A stretch of 64,000 nucleotides of DNA from Inquilinus sp052078665 (GCF_052078665.1 NZ_JBQJIK010000018.1:1-64000); one strand, 5' to 3'; numbered from the stretch's first letter, positions 16,602 to 28,037 are shown. The notes: generated from the letters alone by a model not told the origin. A program made the numbers and translations.

Positions 16602-16922
16602 ATGAGCAGCGGGAAGGACCGCGACGAAGGCTTTGAACGCAAATTCGCTTTCGACGAGGAGGCGAAGTTCAAGGCCAACGCCCGGCGCAACAAGGCGCTC
16701 GGATACTGGGCGGCCGAAAAACTGGGCAAATCGGGCGCTGACGCCGACGCCTACGCCAAGGAGGTTGTCGCGTCGGATTTCGCCGAAGCCGGCGATGATG
16801 ACGTGCTGCGCAAGGTAAAGGCGGATTTCGAAGCGGCCGGCATCGATCAATCTGAGCATCAGATTCGCCGCACTATGGACGAGTTGTTGGCGAAGGAAAT
16901 TGAGAACATCCGCAATAACTGA
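16602..16922 (+). CDS. F1-ATPase inhibitor zeta subunit (DUF1476)
   Basis: A 106-residue helical protein matching DUF1476 along its whole length: DRDEGFERKFAFDEEAKFKA, ARRNKALGYWAAEKLGKSG, YAKEVVASDFAEAGDDDVL and the C-terminal IRRTMDELLAKEIENIR. In Paracoccus this protein binds the F1 part of ATP synthase and blocks ATP hydrolysis through its N-terminal helix. The family is confined to Alphaproteobacteria, which makes it the best lineage marker in the window. GAGAGG precedes the ATG. The gene stands alone and is followed by a strong terminator. Confidence 0.93.
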   Translation: MSSGKDRDEGFERKFAFDEEAKFKANARRNKALGYWAAEKLGKSGADADAYAKEVVASDFAEAGDDDVLRKVKADFEAAGIDQSEHQIRRTMDELLAKEIENIRNN

Positions 16923-16950
16923 GCTCACATTTTCAGGCATCAACCAATGG

Positions 16951-16980
16951 ACCGCCCGACTGTCCGGGCGGTTTTTCTTT
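16951..16980 (+). terminator. Rho-independent terminator after the zeta-subunit gene
   Basis: ACCGCCCG and CGGGCGGT form an 8-bp perfect stem with a 6-base loop, followed directly by TTTTTCTTT. It begins 28 bases after the stop codon and is the clearest intrinsic terminator in the window. About 200 bp downstream of it hold no recognisable gene. Confidence 0.92.
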
Positions 16981-17186
16981 GATTTTTATGGAATTACAAA
17001 CCAAGAATTGGAAATACGGCCCGAGGAAGTGATCGATATTTTTTATCGCCCGCCTTGCCGTCAATGAAACGCTGCTCACCTGCTGGTCGGGCGTTCCGGA
17101 CGCGCTGACGGTCGAGATCATGGCGCGTTCTTTGAGCGGCCGGGACCGGGCTGTCCAGTACCGCCGCATCCGGCCGTCGGAGAGGG

Positions 17187-17221
17187 TTGACTCGTCAATA
17201 TCCAATTGGTTATATAACCAA
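17187..17221 (+). promoter_or_regulatory. Promoter and palindromic operator of arsR module B
   Basis: TTGACT (17187-17192) is followed after 18 bp by TATATA (17211-17216). A perfect 16-bp palindrome, TTGGTTATATAACCAA (17206-17221), contains the -10 box and ends on the base before the arsR ATG. Transcription should start at or next to that ATG, and no Shine-Dalgarno precedes it. This points to an autorepressed, leaderless transcript. The half-site TGGTTA also occurs in the palindrome of module A. Confidence 0.7.
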
Positions 17222-17563
17222 ATGGTTTTGGAAGACTCGCTCACCCTCAAATTCGCCGCGCTGGCCGATCCCACAAGGCGCGCCATCCTGCTGCGGCTCG
17301 CCCGCGGCGAGGCCACGGTGTCGCAGTTGCAGGCCCCGTTCCGGATCAGCCAGCCCGCCATCTCCAAGCATCTGAAGGTGCTGGAGGGCGCCGGGCTGAT
17401 CGAGCGCGGCCAGGCCGCCCAGTCGCGGCCGCGGCGCCTCAACCTCGCGGCGCTGAAGGAGACGGTCGACTGGTTCGATCAGGTCCGCAGCCTGTGGAAC
17501 GACAGCTTCGACCGCCTCGAGGAGATCCTCGAAGCCACCTCTGAACCAAGCAAGGATGCGTAG
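17222..17563 (+). CDS. ArsR-family regulator, module B
   Basis: A 113-residue winged-helix repressor: LKFAALADPTRRAILLRLARGEATVSQLQ, then the recognition helix RISQPAISKHLKVLEGAGLIERG. It lacks metal-sensing cysteines, like its counterpart at 1.4-1.8 kb. I start at MVLEDSLTL because a perfect palindrome and promoter abut this ATG; a longer frame from 17120 would read through them. The AHSA1 partner begins 3 bp after its stop codon. It likely represses this pair in response to a signal that the START-like partner may bind or process (inference). Confidence 0.9.
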   Translation: MVLEDSLTLKFAALADPTRRAILLRLARGEATVSQLQAPFRISQPAISKHLKVLEGAGLIERGQAAQSRPRRLNLAALKETVDWFDQVRSLWNDSFDRLEEILEATSEPSKDA

Positions 17564-17566
17564 GCC

Positions 17567-18055
17567 ATGGCCGCCACCGAATTCGTCATCACCCGCCTGT
17601 TCAAGGCGCCGCTCAGCCGGGTCTGGCAGCACTGGACGACCGCCGAGCGGATGTCGCAATGGTTCGGCCCGAAGGGCGTCACCACCACCGTGAAGTCCCT
17701 CGATCTGCGGCCGGGCGGGATCATGCACGCCCGCATGGACCAGCCCGGCGGCGGCCGGATGTGGGTGAAGTTCGCCTATCGCGAGGTGGTCGAGCCGTCG
17801 CGCCTGGTCTGGGAGCACTCCTTCGCGGACGAGCACGCCAACATCGTCCAATCGCCCTTCGGCGGGCCCTGGCCGCTCAGGATTCTGTCGACCGCGACTT
17901 TCACGGAGGAGGGGGCGGGCACCCGGCTCCGGCTGGTGTGGACGCCGCTCGATGCCGGCGACGAGGAGCGGCAGGCCTTTGCCGAGATGCTCGAATCGAT
18001 GACCGAGGGCTGGGGCGGCACCTTCGACAAGCTGGACGAGGCGCTGGCGGCTTAG
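17567..18055 (+). CDS. SRPBCC/AHSA1 family protein, module B
   Basis: A 162-residue START-like protein: FVITRLFKAPLSRVWQHWTTAERMSQWFGPKG at the N terminus and GWGGTFDKLDEAL at the C terminus, both typical of the AHSA1 branch of SRPBCC ligand-binding proteins. It follows its arsR partner by 3 bp and is the second gene of a two-gene operon. It is related to, but clearly different from, the AHSA1 protein at 1.0-1.5 kb, so the window holds two independent copies of the module. A strong hairpin follows. Confidence 0.9.
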   Translation: MAATEFVITRLFKAPLSRVWQHWTTAERMSQWFGPKGVTTTVKSLDLRPGGIMHARMDQPGGGRMWVKFAYREVVEPSRLVWEHSFADEHANIVQSPFGGPWPLRILSTATFTEEGAGTRLRLVWTPLDAGDEERQAFAEMLESMTEGWGGTFDKLDEALAA

Positions 18056-18067
18056 TCGCCGGAAGGC

Positions 18068-18090
18068 AGGGGCCGGCGCCGCCGGCCCCT
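18068..18090. terminator. Bidirectional hairpin between convergent genes
   Basis: AGGGGCCGGC and GCCGGCCCCT pair over 10 bp around a 3-base loop. ATTT follows on the plus strand. The TAG stop codon of the large minus-strand gene overlaps the right arm, so the hairpin serves both the AHSA1 operon and the large gene. Confidence 0.7.
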
Positions 18091-21000
18091 ATTTCGGATG
18101 CATCGGCACGCCGCTGTTCTCCTCCAGGGCGAGGAGCTGCTGCTTCGGGATGTCCTGCTCCGGCGCGTTGATCGAGGTCTGGTCGAGCAGGGTGGCGACC
18201 CGGTTCGCCTGGGCCGGGGTCCAGCCGTTCATCACCGCGATCGCGTGCTCCCGGCTGTTGCCGAGCGATTGCAGCGCCTTGAGGATCGCCGGCTCCGACC
18301 CCGCCGGCTGCTTCGGCGTGTTGGCCGGGTCCCTGGCCACCAGCAGCGCCACCTCCCGCTTCACCCCGGCGCCGGTGAGATAGTTCACATTGGCCTCGTC
18401 ATAGGGCCGCAGGGTGACGCTGCGCGACTGCAGCCACTGCACCAGCTCGCCCGGGATGTCTTTCGGCGTCTGGCCGGCTTTGGCCTCGGCGGCGATCTCC
18501 AGCAGGCCGTCGGCGGCCGCCCCGGCGTCCTCATGCGACCAGGAGTTGATCACCGAGACCATGTCCTGCTGCGAATAGCCCAGCTTGGCGAAGGTCGCGG
18601 TCAGCGCCGTCACCGGGTTGGCGTCGCCGTCCGCCATCGGGTTGGTGACGCTGGTGGCGATCAGCCCGGCGAGGTCCGGGCGCACTCCCAGATCGGCCAG
18701 GCGCTTGGCGTCCGGGCTGCTGTATTGCGGCAGCGCCAGCCCGTGGCTCTTGGCGAAGTCGAGGAACAGCGCGTCGGGCTTGGTCGCGGCATCGGTGCGG
18801 TACGACTTGGCCAGGTCGGCGACCTGCCGCGCCTCCTCCCCCGACCAGGAGTTCATCACCTGCACCCGCTGCTCCTGGGTGTAGCCGAGATAGGTGAAGG
18901 CCTGGTCCAGCATCTGCCCGGCGGTGATGCGCTTCGGGTCGGGCGTCGCCCAGGTGGTGGCGCCGAGTTGGTTCGCCACCTCCTCCTTGACCCCCAGGCT
19001 GCTCAGCCGGCCGACATCCTCGGTGCGGTAGCGCGGCAGCGGGATGCCGTTCTTCGGCGCCCAGTCCAGCACCGCCTGGGTCACGCTCTCGGCCGGGTGG
19101 CGGTCATAGTACTTGATGTAGGTGGCGACCTCGTCCGCCTGCTCCGGCGTCCAGGAGTTCATCACCTCGACCATGTCCTTGGATGTGTAGCCGAGGTTCC
19201 AGAAGGCGGCCATCAGGGTCGGCCCGGCGCTGCCCTGGTCCGAGCTCTGGGCCATGGTGTGCAGGCCCAGCTTGTCGGCGACCGGGCCGTTGACGCCCAT
19301 CGCCTTCAGGAAGTCCGCATCGGCGCCGTCGAACTCGTGCGCCTTGTCGGCCATGCTGGCGAAGTAGTTTATGCCGGAGGCGATCACCATCAGCGCCGCG
19401 CCGACTCCGGTCCAGAAGGCGACGCCGCGGCTGGCCAGGTAGCCCAGCAGCCCGCCGGACCCGCCGCCGGCCGCGGCCGCCGTGGCGGTCTCGGCGCCGA
19501 TGATCTGGAAGCCCGGCGCCGACAGGAAGGCGAGGTCGCCGGCGACGCTGAAGGCGTAGCCGACGCTGTGCACCCAGCCGGTGTTCGGCTTGCCCATGTA
19601 GCCGAACACGTTGACCGTGTCGGCGAACACGTAATAGGCGTCGCCGAGATCGCGCAACACGGCGCCGGCGATGCCCTTCAATATGGTCTTGGCGGTGGCG
19701 CCGGCGGCCATATTGTCGATCCGCCCGACCGCGTTGTTGTACGCCTTGTTGAACGGCGTGTTCGGCCGGCCGCTGGTCGGGTCGGTGCCGAAGATCTTCT
19801 CCCGCATGCCCGGCGATATCGTCGCATTGGCCGCCGCCGACATCGCCATGGCGCCATGCACCGGGACGTAGACGGCGTCGACCAGCTTGTCGACGACGGC
19901 GGTGCTGCCGAGGGCGCCGGACAGGCATTCCGCCGCGTTCCGGGCGAACAGGTACGAGCTGAGGCCGGCGGAGGTCCGGCCGATCGCGTTCGAGGCCTTG
20001 AGCAGGCGCTGACCCGACGGCGACAGCTGGTCGGCCTGGCCGCCGATCAGCTTCTTGTAGTCGTCCGGGCTCATCGACCGCTTGACCTGCTCCTGCAGGC
20101 CGAAGGTCAGCAGCAGCCGGTTCGAGCGCTCGAACCAGGTGGCGTTGGTGTGCTTGGGCTCGCGCGGCGCCGCGGCCAGCAGCGTCTCGGCGTCGGTCGG
20201 CGGCAGCATCGGCCCGGGCACGGTGTAGTTCTTGACTTGGCCGCTCTCGTAGCCGTCGATGCCCTTCAGCTCGCGGCCATACAGCCCGAGCGCCCTGGTG
20301 ATGCTGTCCGAACGCTCGTTCAGCCAATTGGTGCGCTGCCCGTCCTGCTCCAGCGTCTCCGCCAGGTCCGGGTTGTCCTGCAGCAGCTTCTGGATCGTCG
20401 CCGCCTGCTCCTCGGGCGACAGGGTGGTGCCCCAGGTCTGCAGCGGCACACCGATGGACTCGCCGTCCTTCAGCGTCTTGTCCTGATGCGCCCTGACCGT
20501 GCCCTGGAAGTTCTCCAGCCCCTTGGTCGCGGCCCACAGCAGGGCGTCGCGCATCGGCCCCGGGTCGGTGTCGTCAAACTTCGGCTCCTTCTGCTGGCCG
20601 GCCAGTTCGTCCAGCCGCACGGTCATCGCCAGGGTCAGGGTGACATTGCCCTCCGCCCCGGCATCGGCCAGCACCTCCGGCAGGTTCATCATGTGCAGCG
20701 GGCTGAGATGCTCGGCCGCGAGGTCGCCGCGCATGGTCTCGACCATGTAGTCGCCCAGGGCGTCGACCGCCTGCTTGCCCTGGCCGGGCGTGTCGCCGTC
20801 GGCATAGACGGCGTTCTGGCTGGCCTGGGCCAGGTCGGTCACCACCTTCTTCGCGTCCTGGAGGTCCGACCCGACATCCCACCGGGCGACCTGGTCGACG
20901 CAGCCGCGCAGGATGGCGGCGACCCGCGGGTCGTTCATCACCTGACCGCCGAGGATCGGCATGGTCCGGGTCGGGTCGGTCAGCTCGGCGATCTTCGCCG

Positions 21001-21988
21001 CCGCGGCCTTGGCCCCCTCCTGGCCGCCCTTGCCCCAGGCCGCCTCGATCTCGCGGATCGGCCGGTCGAGGAACACCTCCTTGTGGGCCTCGCTGAAGCC
21101 GCGCTGCACCGCGGCCAGATACTGCGCGGTGTCGCCGCCGCCATAGGTCTTGTAGACGCCGGCGAGATGGGTCATCGACGCGACCAGCGCCTGCGGCGTC
21201 GGGTTGTCCTTGCCGGTGGCGTCGGCCTGGGCGATCAGCCGCTGCTTCACCAGGGCGGTGACCTCGTCGTATTTGCCGTCGGCGCCCAGCTGCTGCACCG
21301 CGGCGGCGCCCTCGGCGGTGCGGTCGTCGACGGTCCACTCATTCTGCTTCTGCGTCTTGGCGGCCTGGATCGCCTCCCGGAACACCGGGTCGTCGGGCGC
21401 CCGGATCGCGATCGGCTGCACCAGCGCGTCGAAATCCGGCGCGCTCTGCTCGGTCGCGGCGTAGTCGATCTCCTGGCCGATCACCGCCGCCAGGTCGTCC
21501 TTGGCCTGCTGCCGCTCATAGGGCGACAGCTTGGCGTCCGACGCCTTGGCCAGCAGTTGCCGCTGCTGGCTCAGATAATCGAGCCGGGTCTCGTCGAGCA
21601 CGGTGACGATGTCGTCCGCCTGCAGCTTGCGGTCGGCGTCGGGCGCCGCGGCCGGGCGGTTGCCGAAGGGCAGGGGGTCGAGCTTCGGCGTCGCCGGCAG
21701 CTGGGCGTGCAGCGCGTCGTTGTCGCAGGGCGGGAGGCCGGCCTTCTGGATGTAGATCCGGAACGGCCAGCCCTGCTCGACCGGGAACTCGGCGACGCCG
21801 AGCGGCTTGGCGCCGGGCTGGAACGGGGCGGGCAGCGCGCCGGCGGCCGGATCGGCCTGCGTCGGCGCCTCGACCGGCAGCACCGGCGGCTGCTGCCGGG
21901 CGCGGTCGACGGCGAGGCCGAAATTGAGGCCGTTCGGGTTGTTCGTCCGCCACTGCGTGGACGGCGTGCGCGTCACCGGACCGAGCAT
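18089..21988 (-). CDS. Large unrecognised protein with four C-terminal repeats
   Basis: A 1299-residue protein that I cannot place in a named family. The first 120 residues are Pro/Gln-rich and have no Sec or Tat signal; a LysM-like stretch LQADDIVTVLDETRLDYLSQQ follows near residue 125. Residues about 150-800 are mostly helical and Asp/Ala/Gln-rich. A probable membrane helix (FWTGVGAALMVIASGINYF) lies near 855-877, with weaker hydrophobic stretches before it. Residues 888-1299 are four tandem repeats of about 103 residues sharing LGYTxxxxVxVMNSWTxExA. AGGGGG precedes the ATG. Size, lack of signal and build resemble proteins delivered by type III or IV systems, but none of those genes is nearby. 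It is monocistronic. Confidence 0.8.
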   Translation of the reverse strand: MLGPVTRTPSTQWRTNNPNGLNFGLAVDRARQQPPVLPVEAPTQADPAAGALPAPFQPGAKPLGVAEFPVEQGWPFRIYIQKAGLPPCDNDALHAQLPATPKLDPLPFGNRPAAAPDADRKLQADDIVTVLDETRLDYLSQQRQLLAKASDAKLSPYERQQAKDDLAAVIGQEIDYAATEQSAPDFDALVQPIAIRAPDDPVFREAIQAAKTQKQNEWTVDDRTAEGAAAVQQLGADGKYDEVTALVKQRLIAQADATGKDNPTPQALVASMTHLAGVYKTYGGGDTAQYLAAVQRGFSEAHKEVFLDRPIREIEAAWGKGGQEGAKAAAAKIAELTDPTRTMPILGGQVMNDPRVAAILRGCVDQVARWDVGSDLQDAKKVVTDLAQASQNAVYADGDTPGQGKQAVDALGDYMVETMRGDLAAEHLSPLHMMNLPEVLADAGAEGNVTLTLAMTVRLDELAGQQKEPKFDDTDPGPMRDALLWAATKGLENFQGTVRAHQDKTLKDGESIGVPLQTWGTTLSPEEQAATIQKLLQDNPDLAETLEQDGQRTNWLNERSDSITRALGLYGRELKGIDGYESGQVKNYTVPGPMLPPTDAETLLAAAPREPKHTNATWFERSNRLLLTFGLQEQVKRSMSPDDYKKLIGGQADQLSPSGQRLLKASNAIGRTSAGLSSYLFARNAAECLSGALGSTAVVDKLVDAVYVPVHGAMAMSAAANATISPGMREKIFGTDPTSGRPNTPFNKAYNNAVGRIDNMAAGATAKTILKGIAGAVLRDLGDAYYVFADTVNVFGYMGKPNTGWVHSVGYAFSVAGDLAFLSAPGFQIIGAETATAAAAGGGSGGLLGYLASRGVAFWTGVGAALMVIASGINYFASMADKAHEFDGADADFLKAMGVNGPVADKLGLHTMAQSSDQGSAGPTLMAAFWNLGYTSKDMVEVMNSWTPEQADEVATYIKYYDRHPAESVTQAVLDWAPKNGIPLPRYRTEDVGRLSSLGVKEEVANQLGATTWATPDPKRITAGQMLDQAFTYLGYTQEQRVQVMNSWSGEEARQVADLAKSYRTDAATKPDALFLDFAKSHGLALPQYSSPDAKRLADLGVRPDLAGLIATSVTNPMADGDANPVTALTATFAKLGYSQQDMVSVINSWSHEDAGAAADGLLEIAAEAKAGQTPKDIPGELVQWLQSRSVTLRPYDEANVNYLTGAGVKREVALLVARDPANTPKQPAGSEPAILKALQSLGNSREHAIAVMNGWTPAQANRVATLLDQTSINAPEQDIPKQQLLALEENSGVPMHPK
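18092..19327 (-). repeat. Four tandem coding repeats of about 103 residues
   Basis: Units, in protein order: 19327-19022, 19021-18716, 18715-18395 and 18394-18092. Each begins with a (x)L(x)xxGV segment, has the kernel LGYxxxxxVxVMNSWxxExA in the middle and ends near a LP(x)Y motif. The kernels read LGYTSKDMVEVMNSWTPEQA, LGYTQEQRVQVMNSWSGEEA, LGYSQQDMVSVINSWSHEDA and LGNSREHAIAVMNGWTPAQA. The last unit is the most divergent. Confidence 0.85.
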
Positions 21989-22249
21989 CGCATTCCCCCT
22001 CTGCAAAATGCGGCCTGGATATGACTGTTCTTCTTGCGCGCCCGGATCTCGCCTCCGGGATGACGGTGATGTGACAACCCCTGTCACGCCGGAAGGTTTC
22101 CAGTCCTTTCCAATTCCGTTCGGGCGAAGCCCGGCGGCTGGAGAATGCGACCGCCGGCCTATGGAGATTTTCTCCATCTCCGAGGAGACACTGTCCATCC
22201 CACCGGCCGTTCGGCGGACCTATCTCTTGGAGAAGATCTGGAGGCTGCG

Positions 22250-22435
22250 ATGATGCTCTTCTTCCGGCGCCGAGACCGCCGGCGCCAGACCGACGGCGCC
22301 GAGGCGCTGCTGCGCATGACCCCGCGCGAGTTGGCCGACCTGCCCTTCTGGGTCGAGCCGCCGCAGCCGGACTGCGCCGATCCGGCGGGCCGGTCGGTCA
22401 CAGCCCGAACCGCGCCTCGGCGTCTGCCAGCGTGA
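22250..22435 (+). CDS. Small arginine-rich protein, DUF1127-like
   Basis: A 61-residue protein starting MMLFFRRRDRRRQTDG, with LLRMTPRELADLPFWVEP in the middle. The middle segment resembles the LxxMxDRELADIGISR core of DUF1127 proteins, short Arg-rich proteins that in alphaproteobacteria affect RNA turnover and phosphate metabolism. A well-placed GGAGG lies 6 bases before the ATG, which is the main reason to call it. Its last 38 bases overlap the 3' end of the opposing acetoacetate-decarboxylase-like gene. The assignment to DUF1127 is tentative. Confidence 0.5.
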   Translation: MMLFFRRRDRRRQTDGAEALLRMTPRELADLPFWVEPPQPDCADPAGRSVTARTAPRRLPA

Positions 22436-23015
22436 GGGCGAGGAACGGCCGCCGTCCGGCCAGCAGCGCCAGCGGCCCGTCCGGCGGAAACTCCCAGTCG
22501 AGGCCGCCGAGGCGCGGCCGGCCGCGGCCGGTGGCGGCGGCCCGCGTGATCCGGACACCGGCCCCGTCCGGCTGCAGCACCCGCAGCGGGATCGGCAGGC
22601 GCAGCGGCAGGGCGCGTCCCGGCCGGTCGGTGAAGGTTGCCACCAGCCCCTGCGCGTCGGTCAGCTCGGTCCGCCCCACTGCGGCCTCGAACCGGCCCAG
22701 CCGTTTCGGGATCGCCCACAGCGCCCGGCCGCCGGCCAGCGCGGCGGGGCTGTCGACCCAGGCGGCGGTGATGGTGACGCCGATCCGGCGCCCCAGCCGC
22801 ACCGGCACGGCGACCACCAGCTCGGCATAAGCCAGGTCGCCGCCCGGCTGCCACTCCGCCCGCACGGTCGCCAGCAGCGCGCTCCGGCCCCAGCCCAGCG
22901 GCCCGGCGCCGGCCGGCAGCGGCCCCGGCAGCGCCGCCCGCGGTACCCGCCACAGCGCCGCCTGCACCGTGCCGCGCAGCCGCCAGGGCGGGGGAGGGTA
23001 GAGGGCGTCGGTCAT
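22398..23015 (-). CDS. Acetoacetate decarboxylase family protein
   Basis: A 205-residue protein of the ADC (PF06314) superfamily. YPPPPWRLRGTVQAALWRVP opens the fold, GGDLAYAELVVAVPV forms the central strand with the conserved Glu, and GGRALWAIPKRLGRFEAAV matches the GREIYGFPKK segment that carries the Schiff-base lysine. Here Pro-Lys is kept and the second Lys is Arg. Many family members are not decarboxylases but aldolase-dehydratases, so the reaction is open. It is monocistronic; the nrdA riboswitch lies about 160 bp away, reading divergently. Confidence 0.8.
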   Translation of the reverse strand: MTDALYPPPPWRLRGTVQAALWRVPRAALPGPLPAGAGPLGWGRSALLATVRAEWQPGGDLAYAELVVAVPVRLGRRIGVTITAAWVDSPAALAGGRALWAIPKRLGRFEAAVGRTELTDAQGLVATFTDRPGRALPLRLPIPLRVLQPDGAGVRITRAAATGRGRPRLGGLDWEFPPDGPLALLAGRRPFLALTLADAEARFGL

Positions 23016-23130
23016 GACCTTTGCAGCATAACCCGGCGCGTGGTGCGCAGGGTGGGAAGCGGCGATTCCGGGATTGCATCCGGGGAGCCGAAAACGAACT
23101 TGGATTGCGAAGTTTGCGACGGCACCAACT

Positions 23131-23168
23131 AGGTATTGACGTCGACCGTCACAAAGACGTCAATATCT
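23131..23168 (+). promoter_or_regulatory. 13-bp inverted repeat upstream of the riboswitch
   Basis: AGGTATTGACGTC (23131-23143) and GACGTCAATATCT (23156-23168) are complementary, with one G-T pair, around a 12-base loop. The repeat ends 6 bp before the riboswitch P1 stem. It contains a TTGACG that could be a -35 box. It may be a protein-binding site in the nrdA promoter or an extra stem at the mRNA 5' end. Confidence 0.6.
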
Positions 23169-23174
23169 AGACAT

Positions 23175-23341
23175 CACGGGCGCTACAGGGAATCCGGTGC
23201 GCCGCTTGACGGCAAAGCCGGGGCTGCCCCCGCAACTGTAAGCGGAAGGACCTTCCGTCGTCTTGAGTCACTGGCGGAGAGACCCGCCGGGAAGGCGAGA
23301 CGGAGGGGCCGCCGACCGCGAGCCAGGAGACCGGTCCGTGA
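23175..23341 (+). ncRNA. Adenosylcobalamin riboswitch upstream of nrdA
   Basis: All hallmark segments of the AdoCbl aptamer occur in order: AGGGAATCCGGTG, CCGGGGCTGCCCCCGC, AACTGTAAGCG, GTCACTGG, CCGGGAAGGCG and GAGCCAGGAGACC. TCACGG (23175-23180) and CCGTGA (23336-23341) form the closing P1 stem. It lies 124 bp upstream of the nrdA ATG. B12 riboswitches of this type usually reduce expression when adenosylcobalamin is abundant. No transport or B12-synthesis gene is adjacent, so nrdA is the only target. Confidence 0.96.
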
Positions 23342-23438
23342 TTGCGTAGTGCGTCCTCGGGCGGGGTGTCCCGGCGGTGCGATGAGCGAGACGCGCCGGC
23401 TTGCCGGTGCGTTGCCGACTCCGCATCTTCGGCCCAAG

Positions 23439-23457
23439 CCCCAATACGATCATGGGG
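23439..23457 (+). promoter_or_regulatory. Candidate ribosome-site hairpin of nrdA
   Basis: CCCCA (23439-23443) and TGGGG (23453-23457) pair around a 9-base loop. The GGGG is the only Shine-Dalgarno-like sequence before the ATG at 23465, so the hairpin could hide it. This would be the expression platform of the riboswitch, acting on translation; no intrinsic terminator is visible in the leader. Confidence 0.45.
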
Positions 23458-23464
23458 TTTGCCG

Positions 23465-26380
<2,916 letters not shown>

Positions 26381-26413
26381 CGGTTCCGGCAGATCCTCGG
26401 CCGGGCCGGCGTC

Positions 26414-28030
26414 TCAGCGCGCCGCGTCGAGGATCATCGCCGCGCCCTTGTCCGCGATCATGATGGTGGGGGAGTTGGTGTTGCCCGAGGTGATCGTCGG
26501 CATGACCGACGCATCGACCACCCGCAGACCGGCGACGCCCCGGACCCGCAGGCAGCCGTCGACGACGGCCATCGGATCGCCGTCGACGCCCATCCTGGTG
26601 GTCCCGACCGGGTGGAAGATGGTGGTGCCGACATCCCCCGCCGCCGCGGTCAGCTGCGCGTCCGACGTCAGTTCCGGGCCGGGCCGCAGCTCCTCCGGCG
26701 AATACCGGGCCATGGCCGGCTGCTGCATGATGCGCCGGACGATTCGGATCGAATCGGCCGCGACCTGGCGGTCCTCCGCCGTTGCCAGATAATTGGGTGC
26801 GATGACGGGCGGGGCCGCGGGGTCGCTCGACCGCGCATGGATCGAGCCGCGGCTGCCGGGGCGGAGATTGCACACGCTGGTGGTGATCGCCGGGAACGGA
26901 TGCATGCTGTCGCCGAACTTGTCGAGCGACAGCGGCTGGATGTGCATCTGCAGATTGGGTGTCTCGTACTGCGCCGCCGAGCGGGTGAAGGCGCCGAGCT
27001 GCGACGGCGCCATGGTCATCGCCCCGCGCCGCAGCAGGGCGTATTCGGCCCCCATCAGGCCGCGGCGCAGCAGCGACCGGTATTGCATGTTCAGCGTCGG
27101 GACATTGGCGACCTTGAAGATCGGCCGAAGCTGCAGGTGGTCCTGCAGGTTCTCGCCGATTCCGGGCAGGTGGCGCACGACCTCGATCCCGAGCTGCCGC
27201 AGCCGCTCCCCGTCGCCGATGCCCGATCGCTCCAGCAGGGCGGGCGTCGCCACCGCGCCGGTCGAGACGATGACCTCCGCCCGCGCCCGCAGCCGACGCT
27301 CCTGTCCGTCCTGGCGCAGAACGACGCCGGTCGCCCGCCCGTCCTCGATGATGATCCGCTCGGCGAGCGCCCGGGTGAAGACCGAGAGATTCTGCCGTTT
27401 CAGCGCCGGCTGCAGGAATCCCCGCGCGGCACTCCAGCGCCGGCCCCGCTTCTGGTTGACGTCGAAATAGCCGCAGCCCTCGTTGCTGCCGGTGTTGAAA
27501 TCGGCCGACCGCGGGATCCCGGCCTGCTCCGCCGCGCCGATGAACGAATCCAGGACCTGCCAGCGCAGCCGCGGCCGGTCCACCCGCCACTCCCCGCCGG
27601 CGCCGTGCAGCGCGTCGGCGCCGCGCCAATGGTCCTCGTGCTTGCGGAAGACGGGCAGCACGTCGTCCCAGCCCCAGCCGACCAGGCCCCGCTGGCGCCA
27701 GCCGTCGTAATCCGCGGCCTGGCCGCGCATGTAGATCATGGCGTTGATCGCGGAGCAGCCGCCGAGCACCTTGCCGCGGGGATAGGCGAGATCGCGGCCG
27801 TTGAGGCCGGGGACGGGCTCGGTCCGGAACAGCCAGTCCGACCGCGGATTGCCGATGGCGAAGAGATAGCCGACGGGGATGTGGAACCAGATCCAGTCGT
27901 CGCGTCCGCCGCCCTCGACCAGCGCCACCCGATACCGCCCGCTCGCGGACAGGCGGTTGGCCAGCACGCAGCCGGCCGAACCGCCGCCCACGACGATGAA
28001 ATCGAACTCCTGATCGCCGGCCATCGCCAT
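26414..28030 (-). CDS. GMC-family FAD oxidoreductase (choline-dehydrogenase-like)
   Basis: A 538-residue flavoprotein. FDFIVVGGGSAGCVLANRLS is the FAD-binding dinucleotide fold, YPRGKVLGGCSAINAMIYMRG and GIGENLQDHLQLRP are GMC signatures 1 and 2, and the C terminus has IFHPVGTTRMG with the catalytic His and GNTNSPTIMIADKGA. The family oxidises alcohols such as choline, glucose or long-chain alcohols; the substrate is not determined. No betaine-aldehyde dehydrogenase is next to it. It is divergent from a LysR gene with 78 bp between them, the usual arrangement for a regulator and its target. Confidence 0.93.
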   Translation of the reverse strand: MAMAGDQEFDFIVVGGGSAGCVLANRLSASGRYRVALVEGGGRDDWIWFHIPVGYLFAIGNPRSDWLFRTEPVPGLNGRDLAYPRGKVLGGCSAINAMIYMRGQAADYDGWRQRGLVGWGWDDVLPVFRKHEDHWRGADALHGAGGEWRVDRPRLRWQVLDSFIGAAEQAGIPRSADFNTGSNEGCGYFDVNQKRGRRWSAARGFLQPALKRQNLSVFTRALAERIIIEDGRATGVVLRQDGQERRLRARAEVIVSTGAVATPALLERSGIGDGERLRQLGIEVVRHLPGIGENLQDHLQLRPIFKVANVPTLNMQYRSLLRRGLMGAEYALLRRGAMTMAPSQLGAFTRSAAQYETPNLQMHIQPLSLDKFGDSMHPFPAITTSVCNLRPGSRGSIHARSSDPAAPPVIAPNYLATAEDRQVAADSIRIVRRIMQQPAMARYSPEELRPGPELTSDAQLTAAAGDVGTTIFHPVGTTRMGVDGDPMAVVDGCLRVRGVAGLRVVDASVMPTITSGNTNSPTIMIADKGAAMILDAAR

Positions 28031-28037
28031 CCTCCCG

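Noticed and set aside
16933..17442. A 169-codon minus-strand frame across the zeta terminator and arsR module B
   Set aside because: It crosses a strong terminator and a promoter-operator, and its N-terminal half is antisense to arsR.
18098..22024. A 1308-codon plus-strand frame opposite the large repeat protein
   Set aside because: It is the mirror of a high-GC gene: full of Arg/Gly/His/Val, with no family motifs and no ribosome site. The minus-strand frame shows clear repeats and a good start.
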